64,000 bases of DNA from Tetragonia tetragonoides (GCA_038025085.1 CM076141.1:21151001-21215000), one strand, 5' to 3'; counted from the stretch's first letter, positions 44,130 to 55,350 are shown. A program made the numbers and translations. The notes: a model not told the origin generated them from the letters alone.

Positions 44130-46540
44130 ATGCGTGGTCGTCGTTCTCTTTCACTTGATTTAGAAGAATATAAATATATGATCCTAAGATATAATGTACT
44201 CTTACAGCTTATTTGGTTGCATGAACAAGAATGGAAAGGAAAAGAAAGGAAGGGAAGGGAAGAGAAAGGAAAAAAAAGGAAAGGAAAATAATTATTTTTC
44301 CTACGGTTGGATGTATAAGAAGGAATTGAAAGAAAAATAAAATTTTCCATTGTTTGGTTAATGTGAATTGGAAGGAAAGGAAATGAATGACAGTTTTAAA
44401 CTCTCTTTCCGTCCAAATTCCACCGACCTGGGAGGAAAGGAAAGAGAGGATTTCATAGGAAAACTTTCCCATCAATTCCCTTCCCTTCCTTTTTATTTTG
44501 AAAACTAAACATGGGAAATGTACTAGATTTCCTTTCCGTTCCTTTCTTTTCCTCTCATTTTCTCTCTACCTAATTAGCTCTTAGAGAACTTAGAGCCCTA
44601 AAAAGACAAAAAGAAAAAGAGAGCAAGATGGGAGACGAAACACATAAAAAGGTTAGTGAATACTTTGTTCGTAGTACTTACACCCCACCGATAGGGACTT
44701 ACCAATTTTTGGGGCAAACCCCATTTTGAAATTAAGCCTAGTATTATTCATATGTTACCATCTTTTTATGGGCTAGAAAGTGAGAATCCATGTAGAGATA
44801 TTGATGAGTTTTTATAGTTATGTTCAACATTTAAGCTACCTAATGTGACAGATTATGTCATTCATATGTGATCTTTTTCCTTTTTCTTTATAAGATAAGG
44901 CAAAACACTAGTATAACACTCGTGAGAACATCGATCACTAATTGGGTAGACTTATCTAAAGAATTTTTAAAGAAATACTTTCCAATAGGTAAGCTGAACA
45001 AGTTAAGGCATGATAATATCTCTCCAACACCTGATGAGCAATTCCATGAGAGTTGGGAGTGATTTAGAGACCTTTTGCGTACTTGTCCTCATCATGAGGT
45101 ACCTCAATGGCAGCAAGTCCAAAGTTTTTACACGGGGTTAGATGGGAGAAACCAATGAATGGTTGATGCTTCTTGTGGTGGTACCTTTCTACATAAAACT
45201 CCTGATGAGGCATGAGAATTATTTGAGCACTTGAGTGATAATTCACAACAACATGCAACTTCTTCCCGAATAAGCCCAGCTAAGCCTTGGGTAAAGGAGG
45301 AATTTACAAAGTTTCTCATACTACTAATATTTATTGCTAGTAAAGTTGATGCTTTATCTAAAATTTTTTATCAAATCATGTCCTTGAATAAGATGCCCAT
45401 GAATCCTTCTAATATTCAAAATGCGTATGCTATATGTTCTAATCATGCTCACTCTGTTTATGAATGTCCTAGTACATCACATTATCCGGAGTTTATACAG
45501 GAACAAGTTAATGTTGCCCAAGGATACAGTAAACAAAACAATCCTTAAACATGTACAATCCTGGCTGGAGGAACCATCCAAAATTCTCCTGGAAGCAGCA
45601 AGGTACGAATGAACAATTTGGACAGCAACAAGAAGTAAGTCAACCCAGTATGGTAAATCCTCATGGTTTTCAAGCTCAAAGGTACGCCGCTCCTAATAAT
45701 GGTGCTACATCTAATAATGCTAATTTTGAGGATAAAGTGTTGTCTGCATTAAAAACATTGAAAGTTAAAAGTCAAATTTTAGACTCACATACTTTGTCCA
45801 TGTCTAAATTAGAGACTCAAATTGGGGAACTAGCTACAACAATTAGTAGAAGAGAAGAGGGTAAGCTCCCAACTCATTCAATTGAAAATCCTTGAGCCCA
45901 AATCCACCATGAACAAGCTAAAGCGATAACAACTTTAAGAAGTGGAAAGGTAATAGCCACAAAGTTGGTGAGAATGTTGAAAAATCCGAGAGCAATGAAA
46001 CGGTAGATAAAAATGACAGTGAATTGAGTTTTGAAAAAGAGAAACAACTTGTCCCTCCTGCAAACCCTAAGGTTTTAAATCCAACACCTAAAGTTGCGTA
46101 TGAGCCAAGGGTCCCCTTTCCTCAAACTTTAGATGCACCATCACCTTTTAGGAAAGATAAGAAAATGAAGAATATTCTAGAGACTTTCAAGCAAGTTAAA
46201 ATTAATCTACCCCTTTTAGAGGCCATGAAGCAAGTTCCTGATTACGCTAAATTCCTTAAAGACATGTGCACTTTTAAAAGAAAATCTAGATCCCATGTTT
46301 CTAAGAAGGTCTTTTTAAATAAACATGTTAGCTCAATCTTGCAGTACAGCTCTCCACCCAAATTTAAAGATCCAAGTGTCTCTACTATTACTTGTTGCAT
46401 TGGTGAACATAAGATTGACAAAGCGCTTTTCAATTTAGATTCTAGTGTGAACTTAATTTCATATTCTTCTTATGATGAGGAGCTAGGGTTGGGTGAGTTG
46501 GAGCCTGCTAATATCACTTTACAGTTAGCTGATAGGTAAT
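44130..46540 (+). pseudogene. gag: Athila-2 gag and protease
   Basis: ATG 44130 (MRGRRSLSLDLEEYK) is followed by the insert at 44205-44577. Coding text then resumes (RELRALKRQKEKESKMGDETHKK) with many stops. Gag core pieces include WVDLSKEFLKKYFPIGKLNKL and ESWE (44868-45062), AICSNHAHSVYECPS (45231-45548) and GFQAQRYAAPNNG with SKLETQIGELATTISRR (45551-45895). 46024-46539 gives KIDKALFNLDSSVNLISYS, the protease site, where the usual Athila residues after the Asp differ. The product would be particle protein plus protease; it is inactive. Confidence 0.85.
44205..44577. mobile_element. MITE-like foldback insert in Athila-2 gag
   Basis: A 373-bp segment with inverted purine/pyrimidine arms: GGAAAGGAAAAGAAAGGAAGG near the left end, and its approximate complement (CCTTTCCGTTCCTTTCTTTTCC) near the right. 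It starts CAGCTTATTTGGTTGCATG, a form common in small non-autonomous plant elements. CTCTTA occurs on both sides (44199-44204 and 44578-44583) as a candidate target copy. Its family is not known to me. Confidence 0.55.
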
Positions 46541-47159
46541 TAAGGTACCTCGTGGGAAAATTGATGATTTGCTAGTAAAGGTAGATAAAGGTTTCTTCCC
46601 AATTGATTTTGTAGTCCTAGATATGGATCATGAAAAACCTTCTAAAAGCCAAATTCCGGTCATCTTACGTCGTCCATTCTTAGCTATCGCTAATGCGACA
46701 TTAATTGCAGAATATGAGTCATGGATGTGTTAGTTTTGAAAATGAGGGTTACGCTTAATGTTTTTAAAGCTTTTTCTCAACCTGTCAATGAAGATGAATC
46801 TGAGTGCTTTTTTACTGATATGATAGAAGAACTAGTAGAGAAAACGTTACCTTCTACTCTTTCTAAGGTCCATATAGAGACTACTCCTTCACATAATAGT
46901 TTGCATGATTTTGACTTAAGAGGCTGTATTGGCTCTTAATCCTTCCAATGCTCTTGAATTATTCTCTTGGATATCCTATAATGAACCTTTACCCCAATCT
47001 CCAGCTCTACTTTCAGTGTTGTCTCCACCTAAACTTGAGTTAAAACATCTCCCTTCCACACTTAAATATGTCTATTTGGGTGTTGGTAAGACTTTACCTT
47101 TCATTATTTCATCTCAATTATCTAGTGAGCAAGAGAGACAATTGATGAATGTTCTAAGA
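46541..47159 (+). pseudogene. pol: Athila-2 protease to RT linker
   Basis: Contains VDKGFFPIDFVVLDMDHE and IPVILRRPFLAIANA (the usual Athila protease end, 46570-46715) in broken frames, then 46721-46939 and 46929-47159 with KTLPFIISSQLSSEQERQLM, the region just before RT. Confidence 0.8.
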
Positions 47160-47870
47160 GATGATAAAGGTGCTATAGGGTGGAGTGTGGCAGACCTTAA
47201 GGGCATAGATCCTTCTATTTGTATGCATAAAATTCATTTGGAGGAAAATGTTCGACCTTCTAGGGAGATGCAGCGTAGACTAAACCCTCACATGAAACAA
47301 GTAGTAAAGAAAGAGATAGTTAAACTTCTAGATGCTGGTATTTATTTTATATCTGACAGTCAGTGGGTTAGTCCTCTGTAGGTTGTCCCTAAGAAATCAG
47401 AAGTGACAATAGTTGAAAATGACAAGGGAGAGTTATTAGTTTCTACCAGAGAGACCACAGGCTGGCGTGTTTGTATTGCTTATAGGAAACTTAACTCTGC
47501 GACTAGGCAAGACCATTTTCTTTTACCCTTTATTGACCAAATTGTAGAACGACTAGCAAGCCAATCTTTTTATTGTTTCTTATATGGTTATTCTGGATAT
47601 AATCAGGTGGTTGTATACCCCGAGGATCAAGAGAAAACTACCTTTACTTGTCCTTTTGTTACTTTTGCTTATCGTAGAATGTCTTTCGGATTATGTAATG
47701 CTTACAACCTTTCAAAGGTGCATGTTATCTATTTTCTCGGATATGGTAGCCAAATTTCTTGAAGTTTTTATAGATGATTTCTCTATATTTGGTCCTACTT
47801 ATAATAATGCCTTGAAAATTTATCTATTGTTCTGAAAAGATGTAAAAAGGCTAACCTTGTATTAAGTTGG
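47160..47870 (+). pseudogene. pol: Athila-2 reverse transcriptase
   Basis: Frames 46929-47381, 47403-47762 and 47584-47835 give GAIGWSVADLKGIDPSICMHKI, WRVCIAYRKLNSATRQDHF, FYCFLYGYSGYNQ and, in another frame, EVFIDDFSIFG. Two key positions are changed: CIDYRKLN reads CIAYRKLN, and the catalytic Asp of motif A (FLDGYSGYNQ) is Tyr. A frameshift near 47700 separates motif A from the DD box. Confidence 0.87.
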
Positions 47871-48084
47871 GAAAAGAGCTATTTTATGGTTCGAGATGGA
47901 ATGGTGTTGCGTCATAAAGTGTCCAAATAGAGAATTGAAGTAGATAAGGCTAAGATTGATCGTATTGCTAATCTTCCTTTTCCTACTAATGTCAAACATG
48001 TACGATCATTTCTTGGTCATGCAGGTTTTAATAGAGGTTTTATTAAGAACTTTAGTAAGATAGCTAGACCTTTGACAAATCTTC

Positions 48085-48567
48085 TTGCTAAAAAAAAATC
48101 TTTTGAGTTTGATGAATCATGCAGGGGAAGCTTTTGAGAAAGTTCGGTCTCTTATTGTTTCTGCACCCATTGTGCAACCCCCTGATTTTTCTTTACAAAT
48201 TGAAATTATGTGTGATGCATCTAATTATGCAATTGGGGCACTTCTTGGTCAAAGAGTGGATAAAGTACCTCATGTAATCTATTATGCTAGTAGAACTTTT
48301 TCTGATGCTCAAAAGAATTATACTACTACTGAAAAGGAGCTACTAGTTATTGTATTTTCTCTTGATAAGTTTCATTCATATCTACTGTGTTCTAAATCCA
48401 TTTTATTTTCTGATCATTCTGCATTGAAATACCTATTCTCTAAGAAGCAAACAAAACCTAGGTTGATTAGATGGATATTGTTGTTACATGATTTTGATAT
48501 TGAAATCAGAGACAAGAAAGGGTGTGAGAATTTAGTTGCAGATTATTTATCTAGGATCCTTCTTTAG
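48085..48567 (+). pseudogene. pol: Athila-2 RNase H
   Basis: A clean 160-codon frame. [16 protein letters not shown] (D), [15 protein letters not shown] (E), [14 protein letters not shown] (D) and [12 protein letters not shown] (D) give all four acidic residues. RT connection text lies just upstream with breaks (FLGHAGFNRGFIKNFSKIA, about 48005-48065). Confidence 0.9.
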
Positions 48568-49953
48568 CATACTAATGATATTGTTCATTGCAGGATGCAT
48601 TTGCTGATCAGCAACTTTTTGCAGTGGTTCAGTCCAAACATTCATGGTTTGCCGATATTATAAATTACCTTGCTGTAAGTAAGATTCCTTCTCATTGGGC
48701 AATATAGGATAAAGACAGATTCTTTTCACAGGTAAGACACTTCTATTGGGATGACCCCTATTTGTTTAAGCATTGTCCAGACCAAGTCATCTGTAGGTGT
48801 GTTCCAGAGAATGAGTTTTATAGTATATTATCTTTCTGTCACTATTTTGCTTGTGGTGGTCATTTTGGAGGTTGTAGGACTGCAACCAAGGTATTGCAAA
48901 GTGGATTTTATTGGCCTTCATTATTTAAAGATGCTCACCAATTATGTCTGTCTTGTGAGCGATGACAACGTACAGGTGCAATGTCAAAGAGAGACATGAC
49001 GGCTCTCAGCCCCAATTTAATTGTTGAAAATTTTGATGTTTAGGGTATTGATTTTATGGGCCCTTTTCCACCTTCTTTTGGGTTTGCATATATATATTCG
49101 TTGTTGTTGATTATGTTTCTAAGTGAGTAGAGGCAGCTGCCAGAAGAATTAATGACCATAATTAAGGTGGTAATGCAGTTTGTGAAAGATAATATATTTT
49201 GTCGATTTGGTACACCTAGAGCACCTGATTAGTGATGGGGGTAGTCACTTTCTTCATCGTTTTTTTGAGGCACTTATTAAGAAGTAATCAGTAACACATA
49301 AACTAGCTACCCCATAGCACCCTCAAACTAGTGGTCAAGTCGATGTATCTAACCGTGAAATTAAATCAATTCTGGAGAAAATGGTTGGACCTGAGAGGAA
49401 AGACTGGTCATCAAGATTGAATGATGCTCTTTGGGCTTATTGCTTTGCTTTTAAAACCCCAATAGGAATGTCAACATACAGACTTGTTTTTGGGAAAGCA
49501 TGCCATTTACCTGTAGCTGTAGAGTTAGAACACCGTGCTTTTTGGGCTATTAAGGCTTTTAATTATTATATGACAGTTGCAGGTTCTAATCGTAGATTTC
49601 AATTAAATAAGCTTAATGATATGCGTAATGAGGCCTATGAAAATGCTAAAATTTATAAAGCCAAAACCAAGGATCTTCATGATAAAATGATTTCTCGTAA
49701 ATCTTTTGAACCTGATCAGAAAGTTTGGATTTTTGATTCTAAATTGCGCCTTTTTCCTGTTAAATTAAAGTCTAGATGAGATGGACCTTACGTTGTTCTG
49801 CAGGTCTTTCCTTCCACAGTTGTCCAAATCAAAGATCCTCAAGATGGACGTACTTTAATGGTTAATGGTCAGTGTTTGAAACCTGTTGTCACCAATATTA
49901 TGGAAAATGAGTTAATCGAGTCTATTAATTTAGTAGACCCAATTTATATTGAT
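48568..49953 (+). pseudogene. pol: Athila-2 integrase
   Basis: The zinc region (48762-48965) shows CHYFACGGHFGGCRTATKVL and CLSCERCQ in split frames. The core has GIDFMGPFPPSFG (about 49048), ISDGGSHFLHRF (about 49228) and [16 protein letters not shown], where the third catalytic Glu position reads Asp. 49381-49779 is open ([20 protein letters not shown] to [12 protein letters not shown]). A stop precedes DGPYVVLQVFPS, and the frame ends at about 49953 (LVDPIYID). Confidence 0.87.
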
Positions 49954-51785
49954 TAGTTGGTGAAAATATCATGTCTGATTGACGACATTAAACTTAGCGC
50001 TGTTTGGGAGGCAACTCAAGTATTTAGATTTCTTATTTTGTTGTTAGTTTTTTCTTATTTTTCTTATTATTTTATTTATTTATTTGTTTCTTATTTCTAT
50101 TTATTTCTTTTCTGGGAGGATAATCGCTTGGTTTTGCGAGGAGAATGTTTTAATTTTGTAGGTTCAAAGCGAAGATGATCTTGCTTAGAAGGTGCCAAGT
50201 GATTTATGATACTACACCTCCTTCGCTAGGTTGTGCTTCTCTTTTCTTCATCTCCTATTTGATTTTATTTCTCATATTTTTTCTACATTATGGAAAATGT
50301 GTGATTTAGGTGTGGGGGTGAGAAGAAGACATACACATATGTTTAAAAAAAATTGAAAAAACAAAAACAAAAACGGATTTTCTATTTCCATTTTTTGAGT
50401 CTTTGAGATATTAATAGCATGATTGTGCTCATATTTTTATGGTTTGTGGCTAGATTAATTGTTTACCTCGAGCATAGTGAGAACTGTAATTGGTAAACAA
50501 AAAACATGTGAGACTTTAGCCATGGACTGACACATTCATATTAGTCTTTATATTTCTTTCATGTGTGTATTCTCCCGTGAAGTGTATCTGTAGAACTTGG
50601 ATTTATTGTCTTCAAAGCTACATTGACAGGTGTATACATTAAAATGATTGAAGCATTCTTTTCAACTTAGCTACATAGCCAAAGGCCTTTCCTGTGATTT
50701 AATTTTCCATTCTTTACCCCTGTTGAGCCTTATTGACCTTTATTTTATTTTTTCAATAAAATCCACATTACAAGCCTATGATCTAAACACATATCCATAC
50801 CCAGCTTAAGGCTAGTGGGGCATTGTGTTTCCTTTTAATTATGGTGTGGTTTGAGAATAAGCGTAGGATGTTTGAACGTGAGTTGGCTTTGGTTGTAAAG
50901 AAATGTGTTCTGCATATCTCATAAGAGAAGTTCCATTGTTGAGAGTCATTAAAAAAATACACAAAAAAAAGAACAAGAAATTTAATGTCACAAGTTGTGA
51001 AAAAGAAGTTGAAAGGTATTTTATGTGAAATCTTTTAATACTTGCTCATTAAAGTCAAATAATGGGAGTTGAGCGTGTGTTTTTAGAAGTTTTATGAGTA
51101 AATTGGTTAAGGTGGTTGAAAATTCTATTTTGTTGGTGGAATTGTGTTTTTGCACTCTTAAGGCACTTACTGAGTTTGGAGGATGTTTGTTTGTCCCACT
51201 AGCTATTAAACTCTTCAACTACATTCCTAATAATTTCCTTGCCTAACCTTAAGCCTCATTATAACCTAATAAAAATCCTCATGATTTTTGTATGAATATT
51301 GTCCTATAGTGGTGGAGAATTGAGATTTTGTGTAAGTTTACGGTAGAACACTCTCATTGGCAAGAATTTGAGCGATATTGTAACCCCTATTAAAGACAAG
51401 AGTATGAGTGTTCACTTCTCTAAAGTGAGTATTCACCGACTTGGTTTTTGCTAAGTTTGAGGGAGGGTAAGTGGTAAGACGTTGATGTTTGAGATGCTTG
51501 TACATGATATGCTATGATGTTCAATGAGATTCACTCTAATGATGGTTTTCAACTTTAGCTTGGACATGTATTATACTTCGTTTTCATTAACGGACTTTGT
51601 GGGTATGTCCTCTGCAAACCCTCACGAGACCATACTCATCCTCTAGGGGTAATCTGTGGGTTTAAAAGCTTGTTGCACATGATAAGTGCAATCGTGAAAC
51701 CTACGAAAGTGGCAAGGTAGTTTTTCAGTTTCTTGTTTTTCGAATATTTTGCTTGAGAACTAGCAAAACTTAGGTGTGCGGGTGT
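49954..51785 (+). other. Athila-2 3' region without a readable env-like gene
   Basis: 1.8 kb without a long frame. It includes GGGAGGCAACTCAAG (near 50005), found also after pol in Athila-1, and an internal purine tract TTAGGTGTGGGGGTGAGAAG (near 50307-50326). A matching tract (TTAGGTGTGCGGGTGT, 51770-51785) directly precedes the 3' LTR and is the probable working polypurine tract. Some Athila elements have an env-like ORF here; none is visible. Confidence 0.65.
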
Positions 51786-52681
51786 TGATAGCTACGACTT
51801 ATTATATAATTTAACCCCTTTAGGTGTGGCGGTGAGAGAAGGGCTGGACACAGTAGGTATAAAAGGAAGTGAAAGAGAAATACGGAGGGGACTCAACAAC
51901 GGACTACGAACGGCGAAGAACAGAGACCAAAAAGACGAGGCAGAGAGCAACCAATAGGTCGAAAGCAACGACATATTAGAAGGAAGACGACACTTTGATC
52001 ATGCCCTTCGTCAATTCAATGGTGTTTTATTCCCTAATAATGTCTAGCTAATTTCTCTGTCTAAGATTTTGATGAAGTCCTAATTTAGTGACAATGATAC
52101 TTATTTAATTGGGATGTTTATCTAGTTCTTTGTGATAGCATAAGCAGATTACTTTAATTAATTTTACAGTACCTAATATTTATTCAATTCAGTCTATATA
52201 ATTGTTCTTGTTGAATTTATTAATAGATTGAGATTGACACTCAGTTATATTAATAGTTTATGCTTGATCTAAATGAGTTATGTCATTAGTTTAATCGCAG
52301 TATTTATTATTCAATCGAAGCTTGTAGTCTAGATTACTACTTAGAACTAGTATTATCGAAGGTTAAATTAAATTGTTTGTTACGAGATTAGTGGTGGACT
52401 CAAGGTCCTAGTATTCGTCTCCTTGGTTAAAACCTACTCAATTTATTAGCTAGTTTATTTCCGTTACGCTTTTAGTTGATTCTTTTAGTATTATTTGCAA
52501 TAGTTTAGAGCCAAAAATCACAAACTTCATTACCTTTAGATTAATTTTGGTTGACAATTAGAATATAGTAATTACTCGTTCCCTGTGGACTAGCGACACC
52601 CCAATACTCAATAGTACTACATTAACATTGTGCACTTGCAAGTATGCAGAGGGTCATAAACTACACATAATTAAACGATCA
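51786..52681 (+). repeat. Athila-2 3' LTR (896 bp)
   Basis: Starts TGATAGCTACGAC and ends CGATCA, giving TGAT/ATCA inverted ends. TATA box GTATAAAA at 51857-51864. Compared with the 5' LTR it lacks about 380 bp after TAACCCCTTTA and about 80 bp near 52240. Confidence 0.88.
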
Positions 52682-52805
52682 CCATCCTATGACAGTTTTG
52701 CAGTCTCCAAGAATGATAATAAATCTTTCCTCATCAGAAGAAGAAAGGTTGTTAGCAATTATCACAAGCAATGTTTCACCTTCACCAAAGTATCCATATT
52801 TCAAA
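52682..52805 (-). pseudogene. pol: Athila-1 pol, short upstream part with right target copy
   Basis: 52682-52686 is the right copy of CCATC. The minus strand (52803-52684) encodes KYGYFGEGETLLVIIANNLSS-like Athila text before RT (to VIGW). It joins in frame to the codons left of 42428. It ends at 52805, where Tekay LTR D begins. Confidence 0.85.
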
Positions 52806-53705
52806 TGTGATACCCTAATATTTTCTATAATTATAATATCGATTTATAATTCTTTTATAAATAGTTTCGAAGATTTAAATCGTATATATTTTCAATGACT
52901 CGATGTACTCAATTAAAGACATAATAATATTAATTATTATTATGGGAATTTCGTGATTTATATTTATAAAAATTGGGGGATTTAATTAAATTTTTTTATG
53001 TATGAAAAAGGGTTATTCCTTTTGTTTTAATTATTTTTTATTAGCATTTAAATCAGAAAATTATTCCTAAACTAGTGGGATTGACCTTGGTTGACTGGAG
53101 ACCTATATAAACAAAAGGATAAGCAATGTCATCAGTTCGCAAAACTAAACCAAAACTCTCAAACACTCTCTCTCCTCTCACCCGACTTCTCTCTCCTCTC
53201 TCTCTCTCTCTCCCAACCGCGTCTCTCTCTCTCACCTTGCTCGGCCGCCCAATCGCCGGAGAGCCGCCAGGACTCCACCACCGGTGAGCTCCTTCCCTCT
53301 CTCTCTTTCTCCTTCTCTCTCTCGTGCTCTGTTTTGCTCTCTCCCCTATTTCGTGGTGCCGTGACCATTACGCCACCAGGCCGTCGCTTGGGTTGTCGCC
53401 GGCGAGTAGCCAGCGTCGCCGACCCTTCCTCTCCCCCATTCCCTTTCTCTCTCACTCGTTCTCTCTCTTTCGCTCGCAATCTCTCTCTTTCTCTCTCCTC
53501 TGATCGCCGGTCTCCAACGAGCCACCACCGCCGGCCGCCGGCGAGCCACCCCCGACGGCCATGATGCCCAGTGGGTGGTGGTAATGTTGTTGGGTCCGAC
53601 CATGGGTCCCCTTGTGGGTGACAGTGGTCGAGACTTGCACAATAAGTTAGGATTTCGATTTTTAATTTTCGTAATTTAATTATTTTTATTGTCAGCAGTT
53701 TTTAA
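52806..53705 (+). repeat. Tekay LTR D, truncated
   Basis: Starts TGTGATACCCTAATATTTT at 52806. TATA box CTATATAAAC at 53103-53112, then CT-rich leader (53155-53500). It shares GGGTCCCCTTGTGGGTGAC (near 53605) with LTR C, so both belong to the second subfamily. Similarity ends near 53690-53720, about 900 bp in. Pro/Ser-rich frames at 53091-53564 are repeat products. Confidence 0.78.
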
Positions 53706-54177
53706 TTAATTACTTTAATATTAGGAAGGTGTTAAATACCACACCCTATTTTTATCAATACCACACCCTAACCTTATTAAGTTACTAAAATAACCATAAA
53801 TACAAAAAAAAGAAAAAAAGAAAAAAGGAAAAAAATATTAGACGCCCCACCCTTCTGGCCTACCCACCCGGTCATCTTCTTCCCCAGTCCCCTGGTACAA
53901 CCCCTCATCCGCCATCCCCAATCCACACCCCATAGCAATAACCCAATATCCTCAAATTGGGAGTTGAAAGTTTAATGCTAAAAAAATCAGAATAAATCCC
54001 ACGAGTAAGTATAACCCAATAGGCTCATGAGCACTCCTCAAGAGTCCTTCACCGGGAGACGTTTACTCCTTCAAGTAAGTATTGTGATAAAGTCTTAATC
54101 TTTGTGGATTTAACTTTATTTGGTGAAATTCTTATCTTGTATTGACTTGAATTTTTCTTTTTGTTGTTCCTGTGTAG
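53706..54177. other. Unassigned junction and leader of Tat3 antisense gene
   Basis: It begins with two ATACCACACCCT copies 25 bp apart (53736 and 53761), then an A/G-rich stretch and a C-rich one (53850-53940). From about 54020 it looks like a 5' leader: a donor CAA|GTAAGT at 54075 and an acceptor TGTGTAG ending at 54177 would form a 103-nt leader intron before ATG 54180. The origin of 53706-54000 is unknown. Confidence 0.4.
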
Positions 54178-54936
54178 ATATGGCTCCAAGAGAGGCTCAA
54201 CATTCTTGAGATGCCTACCATACATACCAGAAAGTATTTACCTAAGCATCTCCCGTCGAGACGTCGACAGTTTTTCCTATCTTCACGCGAGGAGTGGTTG
54301 GAATTCTTTTATACTAAGACCCAAATGGGTTGGTTCGTCCCGTGGTGGCATACCACAAAGATTGTAGGGTGTTGTGAGAACGTGCCCTTTACAAGGATTA
54401 TTGGCTTACGTACCGTAACTTCCTTCTTGCCAAACCGCCTTTTGAGACAAAATGGTTTACGGCAAAGAATTCAAAATCTAAGCGATGTTGGGGTTCCTTA
54501 GTGCTTCGTTGGGAGCGATATTGGGGTTGTCGTCCAACATGGGTTAAACCGGTATATCCTCAATATCATGGGCTAACGATCTTCTACGAGCATTGGATTT
54601 GGAGCGGTGATCGTCGAGTCAACCCGAAACTTCTAGAGGAAGAGAGAGCGTTGTTCAAGGCCTGCAAATATGATGAGCCTAGCGGTGTGAAGATAACTCC
54701 AATCGATGGGCCCACTAAACCTTCCAAGCCCCAAACTAAGGGTAAGGGAAAAGGTAGGGCAAAGGCCCAATCCGAGAAAAGGAAGAATCCGGCCCATTCG
54801 GCCAAGCAAGTAACTCCAAGTAGGCCCAATGATCACGAAGCCTCTTCTAGCGAATGGAACTTGATGAGCCTAGCGAACCCGTACAAGAGCCCGAAGTTAA
54901 AGACAAGGAGGAGTAGTCCACCTCTAGTTGTCTAGC
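54178..54936 (+). pseudogene. Tat3 antisense gene, DUF7745-like, C-terminal part
   Basis: It faces Tat3 pol, as the gene at 3661-5007 faces Tat1 pol. After an ATG at 54180 that runs into a stop, the conserved frame is 54211-54501 (WLEFFYTKTQMGWFVPWW, IIGLRTVTSFLPNRLLRQNGLRQ), followed after a frameshift by 54501-54935 (WERYWGCRPTWVKPVYPQY, then a Lys-rich stretch PQTKGKGKGRAKAQSEKRK and a Ser-rich end). FLPNRLLRQNGL aligns with FLPSRVMRQCGL of the Tat1 gene, and WERYW with WEKYW. The N-terminal WDPDLHVF region is absent, so the copy is 5' truncated or internally deleted. Function unknown. Confidence 0.72.
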
Positions 54937-55350
54937 AAATCTTATCCTTTTTTGCTTAGTAGTATAATTCAAATAACGGGTTTGCATGCCCAAGTAGATG
55001 TAGCTTAGAATTGCGCTTTCATTTATTTATTATTATTGTTTTTTTTCTATTATTCGCGCTTTATTATTATTTTTTATTAGATCATGTAATGGACTTTAGC
55101 CATATTAATGAAAGACTTGCTTATTTTTGCATTAATCGAATGGATTAAAACTCCCTTTAGAGATTTATTTTGTTAAAGTGGCCGGGCCCCAGTTATATAA
55201 GTTACCTACATATCCATGCGGAATCAGGCCAATGTAGTTCGTAAAACCAAATCTCATTTTTTTTTTTCCGGTCGCGGGTCCCACGTGGATGAGTTGACCG
55301 ATTTTGACTTGGATTTGGTGCCTTAGTGGGATCTCCCAAAGATTTAACAT
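54937..55350 (-). other. Tat3 post-pol segment with conserved motif
   Basis: No gene. On the minus strand near 55195-55240 it reads GAACTACATTGGCCTGATTCC..GGATATGTAGGTA, the same motif as after Tat1 pol. An A-run of about 12 bases precedes it. The antisense gene ends only about 410 bp from the pol stop. Confidence 0.6.

Larger units (their letters stand above)
42429..52681 (+). mobile_element. Athila-2: complete Athila element inside Athila-1
   Basis: 5' LTR 42429-43738, tRNA-Asp-type primer site 43745-43762, gag from 44130 (broken by a MITE-like insert), protease near 46430, RT 47160-47840, RNase H 48085-48567, integrase 48600-49953, a long non-coding 3' region, and 3' LTR 51786-52681. CCATC flanks both ends. 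All coding parts have many stops. Confidence 0.9.

Noticed and set aside
49954..51785. env-like gene of Athila-2
   Set aside because: No frame above about 75 codons and no membrane or signal pattern I could support.
53091..53564. 157-codon Ser/Pro-rich frame
   Set aside because: Lies in the CT-rich leader of LTR D and reflects simple repeats.
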